Assembly (NCBI GenBank): GCA_019916065.1
Contig: CM034239.1
Location: 41,432,663-41,496,662 of the forward strand
Length of the DNA: 64,000 nucleotides
Reading direction: 5' to 3'
Source: Vitellaria paradoxa
Lineage: Eukaryota; Streptophyta; Magnoliopsida; Ericales; Sapotaceae
A program made the translations under genes and the position numbers. Numbering within the stretch: the stretch's first letter is position 1; each line of letters begins with the position of its first letter. The notes below the pieces were generated by a model. The model was not told where the DNA came from and did no database searches. It saw only the letters and a list, made by a program, of their open reading frames with translations. Below, piece after piece: positions 12,687 to 23,599 of the stretch.

Positions 12687-15600
12687 AATGCTAGCCTCTT
12701 GAAGTTGTTCCTTCTTGACAGCAAACAGGGCAGTGTTCATAACACACTCCAGTACATGCAATCCAGAAACACAGGCATAATGATACATGTCTCTTAAGCA
12801 AGAACAGGTTGCCATTCTCAAGGATGAAGCTCTTTCACTTGGATTTATCTCAGGTTTCAAGTTGGCAATAAAACTCTGAAGATGCTCAAGAAAGGGTGGA
12901 ATCTAGTTGTTATCAGCGGCTCTGAACATTTTGATCTCTTTAGCAAGCAAATCATCATGAATAGCCTGTAGAAGTTCATTTGCACACATTAAGAATGCAA
13001 AACCATTCTAACACAACCAATACAGTCTTCCAAAATATGGGGCATCTACAAGATTTCTTTCTTTTATATTTTTTTTGTGAGCAGAAAGTTCACTATTAAG
13101 GTGCTAATCAATTTTATTTCACTTGAAAAAAAATTAAAAAAAAAAATAAAAAAACAACAACAAGAACAACTCATATTGAACATTCATGCATCTAGTTCTC
13201 ACCTTAGCTTCCCTCACTTTTTAAAAAAGTTGCGAAAGCCAAGTGGGCCTCTTCTTTTAAAGCCTATATATTATAAAATGCCTACCACAAACATATCATT
13301 TCCCCATCACTTCATGTTAATGCTTTATAGACCAGATCAAATGGGTAGCAGAGGTACCCTTAGAGACCAAATGCATCATTCCAGAAGTTACAACTGAAGC
13401 ACACAAAGAAAAATAAATACCATATTCAAACTTCACCAATATATGGATCTACAAGGGGAGAAAGATATAATGGCCTGTCCAATTTAAAAGCAACTAGTAA
13501 AAATTGGGCATCAGGTTTTCACCAACCACCAAGCTTCGGGAAATTAATAAGGAATACAAAGATTTCTTGGTTGAATGGGAATATGAAGGCAACCATAACT
13601 GGCATCAATTAAGACAACTTGAAGTAAATTATTTTCTTAAAGGAGGATAGTCGAATGAAGAAAGCATCAGTATATTATTCTTTCTTCCATAAGTTTAATT
13701 CTTTGAGGTCTCATCTGTTCTATCTTCTAATCTACTTTTCTTCCAACAAAAGTTTATCTCTTCGGTCTTCAACCCAAATAATAAGTAAAAATTTATATTA
13801 TAAAACTAGAACTGTAGAAGGGGCCATTAGTACAGACTGAACCTTCCTTTGTATATAATGCTCAAGAATAATCTCAGAGCAAGAAAATGATAGATATAGC
13901 AGTAATAATGGATAAGAGAAATATCATAATGAGAGCCAAACAAACCCAACCAGAGTACAAAAAATTATACATGTATGAAATAAGGATTAAAAACAAGATT
14001 CATCCATTTGAACATTTTACAAAGAAATTAATCATAAATGGGCACCACAACCATTCCTAACAATAAAGCCTACCACCCAGAGAACTTATAGAAAATGAAT
14101 AATAAAACAACCTGAATCATTTGAACAAGGTGAGTACAAGTTGACGAAAGAGCTTCTCTATAAATTGATAACAATTTATCTTGCATGACAAACCAAGTGT
14201 CTCCATATCCAACCTTTCTTGACAAAACCTTCTTAAGGAAATCTTGCAAAACAATGCTATCAAAAACATAAAAAGAAATTAAAATTAAAAATTTATAAAA
14301 TGAGAAGAAAGAATAAATACTAAATCCATTGAATTTACTGAAGGTGTGGGGGAAAAGCAGCAGGAAAAATAGATATAACTACATATACACTTGGTATAAG
14401 GATTAGGTTAGTCACAAAGAATAAATAAGGTGAAATTAAAGACAATCGCCTATCTAGTCGTCATACGAAATTCTCCCAAAAGAGAGTGTAGGATTTGCAT
14501 AATATAAAAAATTTTCTCAAAAGGGAAGGCAGGAAATTTTGACCACGTTAGTACATGATTCAAAAGATAAGCAAGTAAAAGACAAGATGTCACCTCAAAT
14601 CAATAATGTTCAGCTTTCCAAATACAAATTACATAGAGATGACACAGTATAACAAGCTACCCTCCTCCATCAAAGCCCAGCACTATCAAATAGATGCTTT
14701 GGTCAAGCAATTTGGTTCAACACCCCTGTCAAGCTTTTCAAAACTTCCTAAATAAGCTGGCATAATATTACAACACCTTTACAAGTAAAATTCTACCAAA
14801 TTCTCTACTACTATGTCACCTTCATTATTATATTTGCTCTACTGACAAAATCACGACTCTCTCGATTATATTAACTTCTCAAAATAAGTTATAAGGATTC
14901 ATATTGTACTCATTTTTGTATCCTAAATCAAAAACAAACATGAACCTATGACATGGACTTGATAAAAGTGTGGACATAGGACTCATCATTTTTTTTATAC
15001 TAAGGGTATCTCCACATTCGGTGGGACTAATACCTTAGGACTCCTAACTCACCTAACCAAACCAAAAGCCAGATAATGCCGAGGGGTTCAAATTGGTGAC
15101 CTCTACTTCAATTGGTAAAGGTCTTAGCCCTAAACTGCCCCCATATGGGCAGCACGAGACTCCACAATTTTGAGAATAGAGATACAGAAAAAATGATTAT
15201 TTTATTAACTATATACATGAATATATAACATCCAAAAACACAAATATATATACATTTCAATGAATAACTATATTTTAAATATAAAATAAACAAAAACAAG
15301 GGAAGATTTTAAACATTTTGGCCACTCAATCTAAAGTGTCCCAAGTGTGCATGAAAAAAACAAATAATAATAATAATTAAAAAAAAAAGTTCCATAAGCT
15401 ACTAGGAATCTGTCATGTATTTTAAGTGTGTCCAAGGAATATATGTGGTTTATACACGTCAAGTAGAAATACGAGACCTGTTTTAGAGTGTCCATGATTC
15501 GTAACCCTAGATAGATCCTTACCTTATGGCATTTCAATTACCCTGGACAATAACTTTTGCCGCACATATCCCAAACACAATTCTTGCCTATTAACAGCAT

Positions 15601-16216
15601 CTAAATATTGATCTTTCACCCCAACCAACCCTTTCTCATTTCTTATTGCACACAAATGTGGAACATTTGTCACAATTTTCGGCACTCATTAATTGCACAC
15701 AAGTTCTATAAATCTGTATTAGTTTCCAATCTCAAGCTATCTTCTCTTGTTGCCAAAAACTTAAAATCAGAGAGATGAGAACAGGTAGTATTTCTGTGTG
15801 AAGCTAACTAATTTTTTTTTCCTTTTTCTAAACTCTAACTAGTTAAATAGTCAACTAATGCAAACAACTCTGAGAAGAAAATGTAGATATTCAAAGAACT
15901 ATACATTTTATGTCCTTAAATGTAGAAGTTATAGCTGCTTTTTGTTTGATAACGATGAAGGGCCCGAAAGAGCAATAAGAAGCATACAGAATTGAAATAA
16001 ACCACCGAGAAACACTTAGCCATTCGCAAAAGCAAACATCTGACTCGATTAATCAATAATATAAACAATGGGTATGGGTACCGGTACTTCGTCTCCTCCA
16101 TTCCATAATCCAACTGAAGGAACCGAATATGGGACAACACTCCTTCTCCATCACTGTCATTGAAGCATTCCTTAATAGCATCCAAATATGCAATCTGAAC
16201 ACTCCTCTGTATCAAC
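12687..16216 (-). pseudogene. Captured multi-exon host gene fragment inside the CACTA element
   Basis: Reading the minus strand, I can place exon-like blocks with splice sites. 16216-16082 contains IQRSVQIAYLDAIKECF. A block ending near 15542 contains VKDQYLDAVNRQELCLGYV. 14256-14112 contains KVGYGDTWFVMQDKLLSIY and ends MIQ. 12965-12687 begins AIHDDLLAKEIKMF and includes NPSERASSLRMATCSCLRD, with a GTATGT donor. The last two join in phase 0 without adjustment. Block 12965-12687 has one in-frame TAG. The high-quality protein-like sequence, kept introns and location inside the transposon indicate DNA-level capture from a conserved host gene. I do not recognise the protein, so I assign no function. 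Parts of the source gene upstream and downstream are missing. Confidence 0.65.
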
Positions 16217-16663
16217 CTAAGCAAATATTAAATATTAAATTTTATTTTTAAATATTTTAATAGTCAATATAATTATTATATCAAGCCAGTAATTTAAAGA
16301 TATTTTTGCAATTTGAACTATACTTCAAAAAAATAAAAATACAAATTTGGTTTTGCTTGGTTTTTACTTTTGCAGTTTAACTGTGAAAAAAATAAAAAAA
16401 CACAAAAAGTAAAAAAATAAAAAATGAAAAATGAAAGAAACATCAGAATTTGCTGGCCTCCCTTTGGGTTTGGCGTTGGCCGTGAATGATAAAAAATGGT
16501 GCATCGTGCGGTGAGAATTTAATGGTAGCCGGCTGACACCAAAACCCGATGTCAGCGCCCCCTTTCCAGAAATTTCCGCTCAAAAACAATAACCCCAGTT
16601 GATTTTTCTAAATGGGCGGTGACCTAGGATCGTCCATTAATGAATCCTCCATAAATGAATTGA

Positions 16664-16864
<201 letters not shown>

Positions 16865-16898
16865 GTTCTCTTTACCGGGTTTAATTTGGACGAAATCA

Positions 16899-17146
16899 AG
16901 GCCCTTTGCTTCGGTCGCTCTAGCCGTTTGCTCCAGAATGGGGGCAGTTTGCGCCGGTCACCTGCTTCACCGAGTGGTGGCTCGGGTTCAATGTCACCTA
17001 CCACAGGGAGATAGAGAGGGACGGTGGTGCGAGAGAAAGGAGAGTGTCGATGAACTCGAGGGCCTTTGCTTCGGTTACTCCAATCGCCTGGGTCGCTGTG
17101 CGGCTCGGGTTCAATGTCGCCTGCCATAGGGAGACAGAGAAGGATG
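16899..17146. repeat. Imperfect tandem duplication in the CACTA 3' part
   Basis: Two related GC-rich stretches, ~16899-17012 and ~17059-17146, share CCTTTGCTTCGGT and later GGCTCGGGTTCAATGTC followed by CAGGGAGA- or TAGGGAGA-like sequence. They lie between the GST fragment and the 3' subterminal region. Confidence 0.6.
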
Positions 17147-17311
17147 CTGGAGCAGAAAGAGAGACAAATAAGGATGGGGGAGAGAGAGAGAGAAAGTACT
17201 CAAAGACAGAGCTAAGAACGCAGTTAACTGCGTGAGAGGGCCTTCTGACAGGGAAAATCAGGAGGGAAATAGGATTGGCGTAAGGGAGAATGGTGGTTTT
17301 TTAGGGGAAAA

Positions 17312-17435
17312 TGAGTTCTCTTTCTCGACAGCCTAAAGGCGGTCGTCCGGCGTGAGATAGCGATCACCGAATGAGGTTTTCTCAACCGCCAATAAGCGGT
17401 CGTCCGGTTCCTACGTCGCCAATAACACTCTCTCT
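17312..17435. repeat. CACTA 3' subterminal repeats
   Basis: Contains TTTCTCGACAGCC, AAGGCGGTCGTCCGG, TTTTCTCAACCGCC and AAGCGGTCGTCCGG, matching the motif set at the 5' end of the same element. Confidence 0.6.
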
Positions 17436-17442
17436 CGTAGTG

Positions 17443-17755
17443 CACTTGTATTGTAAATGCCATAGTTGATTCCTTAGTTCATTAACCATCACCTTATATG
17501 AAATATGGTATATAACAACATTTTTATAGGCATAAATATCAAAACTGTTAGGAGAGGATTGTATGAGTGACTCGTGACGTAAGTTGCTTTAGCGGAATAA
17601 TTCATATGAAGTGCTTAATTTGAGATCGATCAAGTGATTGAGGCTTGATCAGGTGTGTCCTTACTTGGATCCTCCCGGTCGGGTATGGGTCAACTGGGGA
17701 GCTTGGCAGATGTCCCTGGTCAGGAATAGGTTGAGCAGGAAGCTCAACCATTACT
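17443..17755. repeat. LTR-like direct repeat A, right part
   Basis: Continues repeat A after the CACTA element. It aligns with repeat B from 18186 (CTTGTAT, TTGATTCCTTAG, ATATGAAAT, TTTTATAGG, CATATGAA). The right boundary is approximate. It is followed at ~17760 by TGGTGGTAGAGG, which resembles a degenerate tRNA-Met primer site. Confidence 0.65.
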
Positions 17756-17893
17756 GGTGGTAGAGGATCTCCCTATATCATCATTTCGATTCTCTATTGC
17801 TGCTATTAACTACGATTCTAGTTGAGTGTTTTTGTCGAACTTGGTTTGAACTATAAAAACTACGAGAAGACGATTCCCACAGATGACACCAAC

Positions 17894-18530
17894 TGATAAA
17901 TTAGTAAACTCATATCCTTTTGAAAGTCCAATCCAAACTTGGAAAGCTGTTTAGAACACCAGTGTGGTGCCTGCCAAAGAATCTCTGATACTTAAGTTAG
18001 CAAGAGAGCTGAGAAAGTAATTTGGCAGAGTTTCAGTAACGTTAATGTATTGTATCTATATCCTTATGAAATGGTGATATATATATATATATATATATAT
18101 ATAAGAAATCTCAGGTGGAATGGCATGCATGAACTACATGTAACTGTATGTAATCGTAATTTCTCATTCTCCAATAGGATGATGCTACTTGTATGGTAAA
18201 TCTCAAGGTTGATTTCTTAGTTTGTTAACCATCGCGTTATATGAAATGCGGTTTATAACGGTACTTTTATAGGTGTATATATTAGAACTGTCAAGACAGG
18301 GCTGTAGGCGTGACCCATAACGTAATTGGTTTTAGCAGGAATAGTTCATATGAAATGCCTAGTTAGAGATCGGTCGGGTAATTAAGATCCAATTGGGAGC
18401 ATCCTTACTCAGATTGTCCTAGTCGGGTGTGAGTTGAGTGGGGAGCTTGACAGTTGCCCGTGGTCGGGTATGAGTTGAACTCAGATGCCCTCAATCGAGA
18501 ATGGTTGAGCGAGAAATGCATTTCAGACCC
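17894..18530. repeat. LTR-like direct repeat B (uninterrupted)
   Basis: Full-length partner of repeat A, starting TGATAAATT, with an (AT)n tract at ~18070-18102. It is preceded by CCCACAGATGACACCAAC, a type of sequence often found just before a 3' LTR in plant elements. Only ~140 bases separate A from B, so this is either a TRIM-like or an internally deleted LTR element. I found no target duplication at the outer ends. Boundaries are approximate. Confidence 0.65.
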
Positions 18531-19320
18531 CACAGAAAGGACAGGTATTATTCGAAGAAAATTTTGTTAAATAAAGGGAAAGAAGTTATTTGCTCTCCGT
18601 AACCAGAAGAAAAGAACGGGAAACATGTCAAGGAGGATAGAGCTATTCACTAAATACACTCCTCAATGTTATGGGAAAGATGGCCGTATGATTTGCAAAA
18701 ATAATAGGTTAACTAAAGTAGGCCTATCAAAGGCCACCATTTGGAACAGAGAAAGTTTGGTGGTACAATATGAGGTATGAAGAGTGACAATGGGATTTGC
18801 ATATGACAAAGAAGTCGAATGCCTTGAGTGGGCTAAATTGACTGGCCGATTGACTTAGGTTATATCTCTGTCTCCGTGTCGGACGACATTGCCAATATAG
18901 ATAAATGCTGCCAAAAAAAAAAAAAGCAACTCTAAATTCTTCTTTAAAAAAAAAATGTGAGAGTGAGAATCGAAATAGAAAAATTACATAAAATTTTAAT
19001 TATTTAATTTTTTTTATTAAATTTTAACAGTTGATTTAATAAAATAAGTCATTATTGACAAAATTTAAAAATAAAAAAATAAATATAAATTTTAAATGTT
19101 GAGAAGTTTAAGTACAGTTATCTAAATATTAAGAGGTGTAAATATAATTTATCCATGATTTAATATATATAAAATATATGTTATGTATATTAAAATAATA
19201 TAAATTACATTAATTACTTATTAAAAGTGGACGGAGTCAGACCTACGTGTAAACTCAAACTCAATTAAAAAATTTAGATTCGAATTTGTGTCAAAACTTA
19301 TCTCATAAATAAATTTTCTA
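18531..19320. other. Intergenic sequence after repeat B
   Basis: Positions 18540-18870 have a composition like retrotransposon coding DNA but no frame I can identify; they may be decayed internal sequence of the same LTR element. After 18900 the sequence is AT-rich with nothing recognisable. Confidence 0.35.
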
Positions 19321-19495
19321 TTTTCCAAAGTGATTCATGAACGGTTGAGGCAACAACCAACCAAAGCCGAAAGTTGCAACTGCAATAATGGAAGGCAGAA
19401 GTTTTGGGACTTTGAAGGGAGCCATATACAGCCACTAATCGTTACCCCACCAATATTGATACATTTTTCTAGATTCAAATTGTGTAGGTCTTATT

Positions 19496-19931
19496 TTCTG
19501 TTTGGATGGAATGAACCCCCCCCCCCCCCGGGGGGGGAAGAAGGGAAAATAAAAAATAAAAAATTTTAAAATCTTTAAATTATTTCTGAGTTTATCTAAG
19601 AAAGAAAAGAAAAGAAAAGAAAAGAAATAAGAAGAAAAATTAATGTTGAAATTTTAAAATTTCATAGAAATAGAAGGAAGAGAAGAATTAATTAAGGAAA
19701 CTTTTGAAATAATAAAATTATCTATAAACTAAAGAATAAGAAAAAAAATTACAAACATATTTTAGGGCTAAAAAATTTGATAACCTTTCAACTCATTAAA
19801 TAATTTATTTTCTAAACTTACAAACAAATAGAAAGAAAATATTATTCTTTCACTTTTCTTCTCTTCTTTTTTTTTTTCCTAACTAATGTTTTCTTTTTTT
19901 TTTTTCTTTTCTAAACATGCAAACAGAGTCT
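19496..19931. repeat. MITE-like element with C14G8 tract
   Basis: The left end CTGTTTGGATGGAATG and the right end, reverse complemented GACTCTGTTTGCATGTTT, form an imperfect inverted repeat around AT-rich sequence. Near the left end a run of 14 C is followed directly by 8 G (about 19516-19537), a self-complementary homopolymer block. Confidence 0.45.
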
Positions 19932-20480
19932 TGCGTTGTCTTTTGTATTAAAAAAAAGCTAAAAATTTAATTTTTTATTTTTTTGTGTAAATCGAGAAAT
20001 ATCTTACACTAAAATTATAAATATATCTTCCTACGCACCTTTGAATTTTTATGAATGGCAAAAGATAAAATTGATTTTTTTAAACTTTAATCTGAATAAA
20101 AATAAAAAAAATCAAGGTATTAATTTTTTTTTCCAAACACACCTTTAAATTTAAAATTTTTACAAGTATACTTTAACATAATTAAAAGAGTAAAATTTTA
20201 CAAACATAACTTTACGAATCGGGTGAAGTAACTTCTCGAAAAACATTTAGATCGAAACAAGAAAGCAAATCTAAAGAAGTTAATTGCAGCTGCAACCTTG
20301 GGATTTGAAAGACTAGTTCACGGTTGCGTTTAATTTATTAAAAAATATTGATAAATTTTAAAATTTTTTTAAAATCTCTAAAAATTATTAATTTTTTATT
20401 TCGTTGTACGAATTATAAACTTATAAATTGTCTCACTTTTTATCACTTTAAAAGCACCATACATACATAATACATACATA

Positions 20481-20900
20481 GACACATGGCGCAAGGGAGT
20501 CAAATAGTGGAGCGACTGATAATTGCTACTCACCAAACATTGGTACCCTTTTGCAGATTCAAATCGTATCAGACTTGAAATGTTTTAGTCATGTAATGTG
20601 GCTTAGCGCAAAGCACGTCGATGCCTTACGAATGTTACAAAACAAGGACAAAGCGAAAGCCAAGCTATCAAACACGAGACTAGAGCAATCTGTTGTTCGT
20701 GGGCTCACCGACTTTAGGGCTGTGGTTAGTGGTTGATGGCGTAAAAGATCATGTCAAACGGGCCTTTTTTAAAAGTCAAACCCTGCCCAATTTGAGGAGA
20801 AGACATGTTACTATTTGTGAGGAGGAGACCCGATCCGTAAGAATTCTGAGATATGATAGATTTCTTCTGTCACTAGTTTTTTTCAATAAAAAATATATTC
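20481..20900. repeat. Dispersed repeat, copy 1
   Basis: Contains ATTGCTACTCACCAAACATT, CTTTTGCAGATTCAAAT and ACTTGAAATGTTTTAGTCAT, all found again in the fold-back at 30457-30758. It also contains AAGCCAAGCTATCAAACACG and later AATTCTGAGATATGATAGAT, repeated at 23205-23590. A weaker relative lies near 19420-19490. No protein is recognised. Confidence 0.6.
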
Positions 20901-21120
20901 ACTTTAGTATTATGTGATAAAACAAAATTTTAAAATGTCTTTTACAAACTAAGATTCAACAGTTAAAAATTATTTTTTCTTTCATATCATTTTTATATTT
21001 TTAACTTTTCGCTCAATTTTTATTATAGTAGATCTCACTACCATCTATCTCACAAAACAGTTTGGATATTTTAAGTTTCACTACATTTCAATGATATTAT
21101 ATGTAAATCTAAACTACCAA

Positions 21121-21592
21121 CTTCGGTAAGTAAATGGGAAATGGTCTGAACAGAGGGACCTCCAATGTCAACCATAGGCTCAAAATCAACATTTTCAAGA
21201 CAAGGAATATTTAAAAATTAGAAAACAATAGAATCTGTCAATTCAATATCAACTAATCTAACATAGAAACGTAAGACACCGGCAGAAAGTTCAACTGCAT
21301 GCATATCCACATAAAATTCGCAAACCAATTCCCCAATAGCATATTCATAAAATGGACCTTCAAAACTAGAATATAAAGCATAGGCAGTCCAACCTAGGTG
21401 ATCAAAGAAACGCTCTACAGTAGGAAAATCACGTAGCAGAATGCCACGTTCAACAACAATAGGGCGATACTTAAAAGTTTCAACATACGTGGATTGTTTA
21501 GTATCACCCCTAAATCTATGAGAATCAAAGTTATTGCGAGTCATTCTTCTAGATCCCATGTAGACAGGAAAAACAAGACACAAAGATGACAA
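21121..21592 (-). pseudogene. TE-derived coding fragment, plant transposon-associated domain
   Basis: The minus strand reads MGSRRMTRNNFDSHRFRG, then YRPIVVERGILLRDFP, FFDHLGW, GELVCEFYVDMHAVE and FYVRLVDIELTDSIVF; an in-frame stop follows and then FLNIPCLENVDFEPMV. The order 'old or new ERG...F-P...W...V-EFY-N...V-G--V--s---I---L-IP' resembles the domain often called putative plant transposon protein in retroelement polyproteins. That assignment is from memory of the family and is tentative. The stop and missing flanks make it a fragment. Confidence 0.5.
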
Positions 21593-21769
21593 GAAAATGA
21601 AACTAAAAGAGTAAAGTTCCTTGAAGAGGACACATAGGCACGGACTGAAATCAAAGAAACAGGATAGGAGGATGACGTTAGAAATGAACCTGGACTTGAT
21701 TTGAGCTCAAGGGGGCATAAATATGCCTTACCGCGAGAACCCCGCACCTGCGGCGATCCCGCGCCCTTT

Positions 21770-22800
21770 CCACAGGTATACCGCGGTCTTCCTATGGAAA
21801 GAAATATTGAGACACTCTTCTCGGGATTATCCCATGACTCAAAGCGTTGATATCGTGGCCATCTTGTGATTTTTTTTAATAAAAAAGGATAAATAGTATA
21901 AAAAAATTAAATACGAGAAGGGAAAAGAGTTAAAATTACTAGAGTATTCCAAGTTTCATATCCTTAAATACAGACCAAAACACAGTTTCAAACTTTTAAT
22001 CAAACATAAGTAGTTATGAAAATGAATTCCAAAAAGCACTCTACTACTTATGTCATAAGATGTTCACACATGCCGTACCAATAATCAAATGCCTGTGCAG
22101 TGTGTGAAGCGGGGTTTATGGACAGTCATGATTTATACTTTTCACATACTTGCAAGTAATTTAAGAATGCTCCTTTTGGACTTTGAATTGAATTAAGTGA
22201 GAAATGTAGTGTTAGCTCTTCAACTAGACACTTCTCAATTCATTTTTTTTCAACTATGCACCAAGATATATATATTTTTTCATCCACCAATTTTTTTTTT
22301 AATTTCTACTTGGCGGCTTTCACACACTTATGAATAGGTAGCATTCTTTCTGTATCGTCAAACTCAGAGGGTGGTTATTTTGATAACCTGCACGTCAACA
22401 AGCTAGCTGTACTCTATCCCAGTAGTAGCCATTTCCAAGTGATTTTATTATTATTATTTTTTATTTTGTAAGAACTCAAGAACAACCAATAGTCTAAAAA
22501 GAAGAATTTATAAAAAACAAGTAAGTGGAAAAAATAGTTCATGATAGCCTAACCCTAGTGAATTTACAATAGGCATATCACTACCATGATAAGGAACATC
22601 AAAACATAGATTTCAAGATTATTAAGGAAATCAATTTCATATTTCTTATGTAAATTAAAAGTAATACTTCCATGATTTTGAAATGTATATAAAGAAAAAG
22701 TTTTTGCAATAGGCATCAAATCGTCATCCTTTTCCTTTAAGTACACAAACCTAATATATCTATATATATGAACAAAAATTAAGGAAAAATTTTGAAAGCA
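21770..22800. other. Intergenic, no gene seen
   Basis: AT-rich sequence with short non-coding frames only. I see no domain, RNA gene or clear repeat here. Confidence 0.4.
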
Positions 22801-22802
22801 CT

Positions 22803-23160
22803 TCAGTCTAGAGAACAAATGCCCAGAGAGGATCTGAGATATTCAAACCTCAAATGATCTAAAGGCTTAGTAAATATATCGGCTAGTTAGTTTTGAGTTT
22901 CTATGTGCTCTGGGGATATGACATGTTGTTCAACTAGCTCACGGATGAAATGATACCGAATATCTATATGTTTGGTATGAGAATGTTGAACAAGATTCTT
23001 AGAGATATAGATGGCACTGAGATTATCACAGAATAAGGTCATGGTTTCCTGTTCTATTCCATAATCTGCTAGCATTTGTTTCATCCAAAGAAGTTGGGGG
23101 CAATAACTACTAGCAGCTATGTACTTAGATTCAGCAGTGGATAAGGATATTAAGTTTTTT
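22803..23160 (-). pseudogene. Ty1/copia RNase H fragment
   Basis: The minus strand reads LSTAESKYIAASSYCPQLLW, then MKQMLADYGIEQ, LFCDNLSAIYISKN, TKHIDIRYHFIRELVE and finally LADIFTKPLDHLRFEYLRS. This is the C-terminal RNase H part of a copia polyprotein, with the STAE, CDN and HT/SKHIDIRYHFIRE motifs. The residue before LADIFTK is a stop. No LTR or other domain is nearby. Its sequence differs from both copia elements at 35-40 kb and 48-54 kb, so it is a third lineage. Confidence 0.85.
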
Positions 23161-23204
23161 TTTTTACTATGCCAGGAAACTAGATTTGTTCCAACATAAA
23201 TTGC

Positions 23205-23590
23205 ACAGGGCTTGAAATGTTTTTGTAATGAAAAGAGAAGGGTGACATAAACTACGACATTAAGTGTAGACAGCTGAATTTTAATTCAATAATCTATATA
23301 TATTTACACTATTTTAATTCAAAACAAATATAAATACATCTAAATCATTAAATTTATGATGGCTTACACACATTATAATTTACAAAACAATGATAAAGGA
23401 AAAGCCAAGCTATCAAACACGAGACTAGATCAATGTGATATTCATGGCGGATTGGCTTTAGGGCTATACTTGTCAAACAGGTACCTAATTGTGATGAGAA
23501 GACCCATTACTAGTTGTGAGGGGAGTACCTGATCCTTTAGACTCTGAAATTTGATAAATTTCTTCTATTGCTTGTCTTTTATAATTAAAA
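23205..23590. repeat. Dispersed repeat, copy 2
   Basis: Shares GGCTTGAAATGTTTTTGTAA, AAGCCAAGCTATCAAACACG and TTGATAAATTTCTTCT-type blocks with the copy at 20481-20900, in the same order. An insertion of ~100 bases separates the first block from the rest. Confidence 0.6.
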
Positions 23591-23599
23591 TGAAAAATA

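Noticed and set aside
12981..13840. Plus-strand open frames inside the CACTA element as possible transposase exons
   Set aside because: Their translations are low-complexity and lie over introns of the minus-strand captured fragment; no TNP2-type motif is seen.
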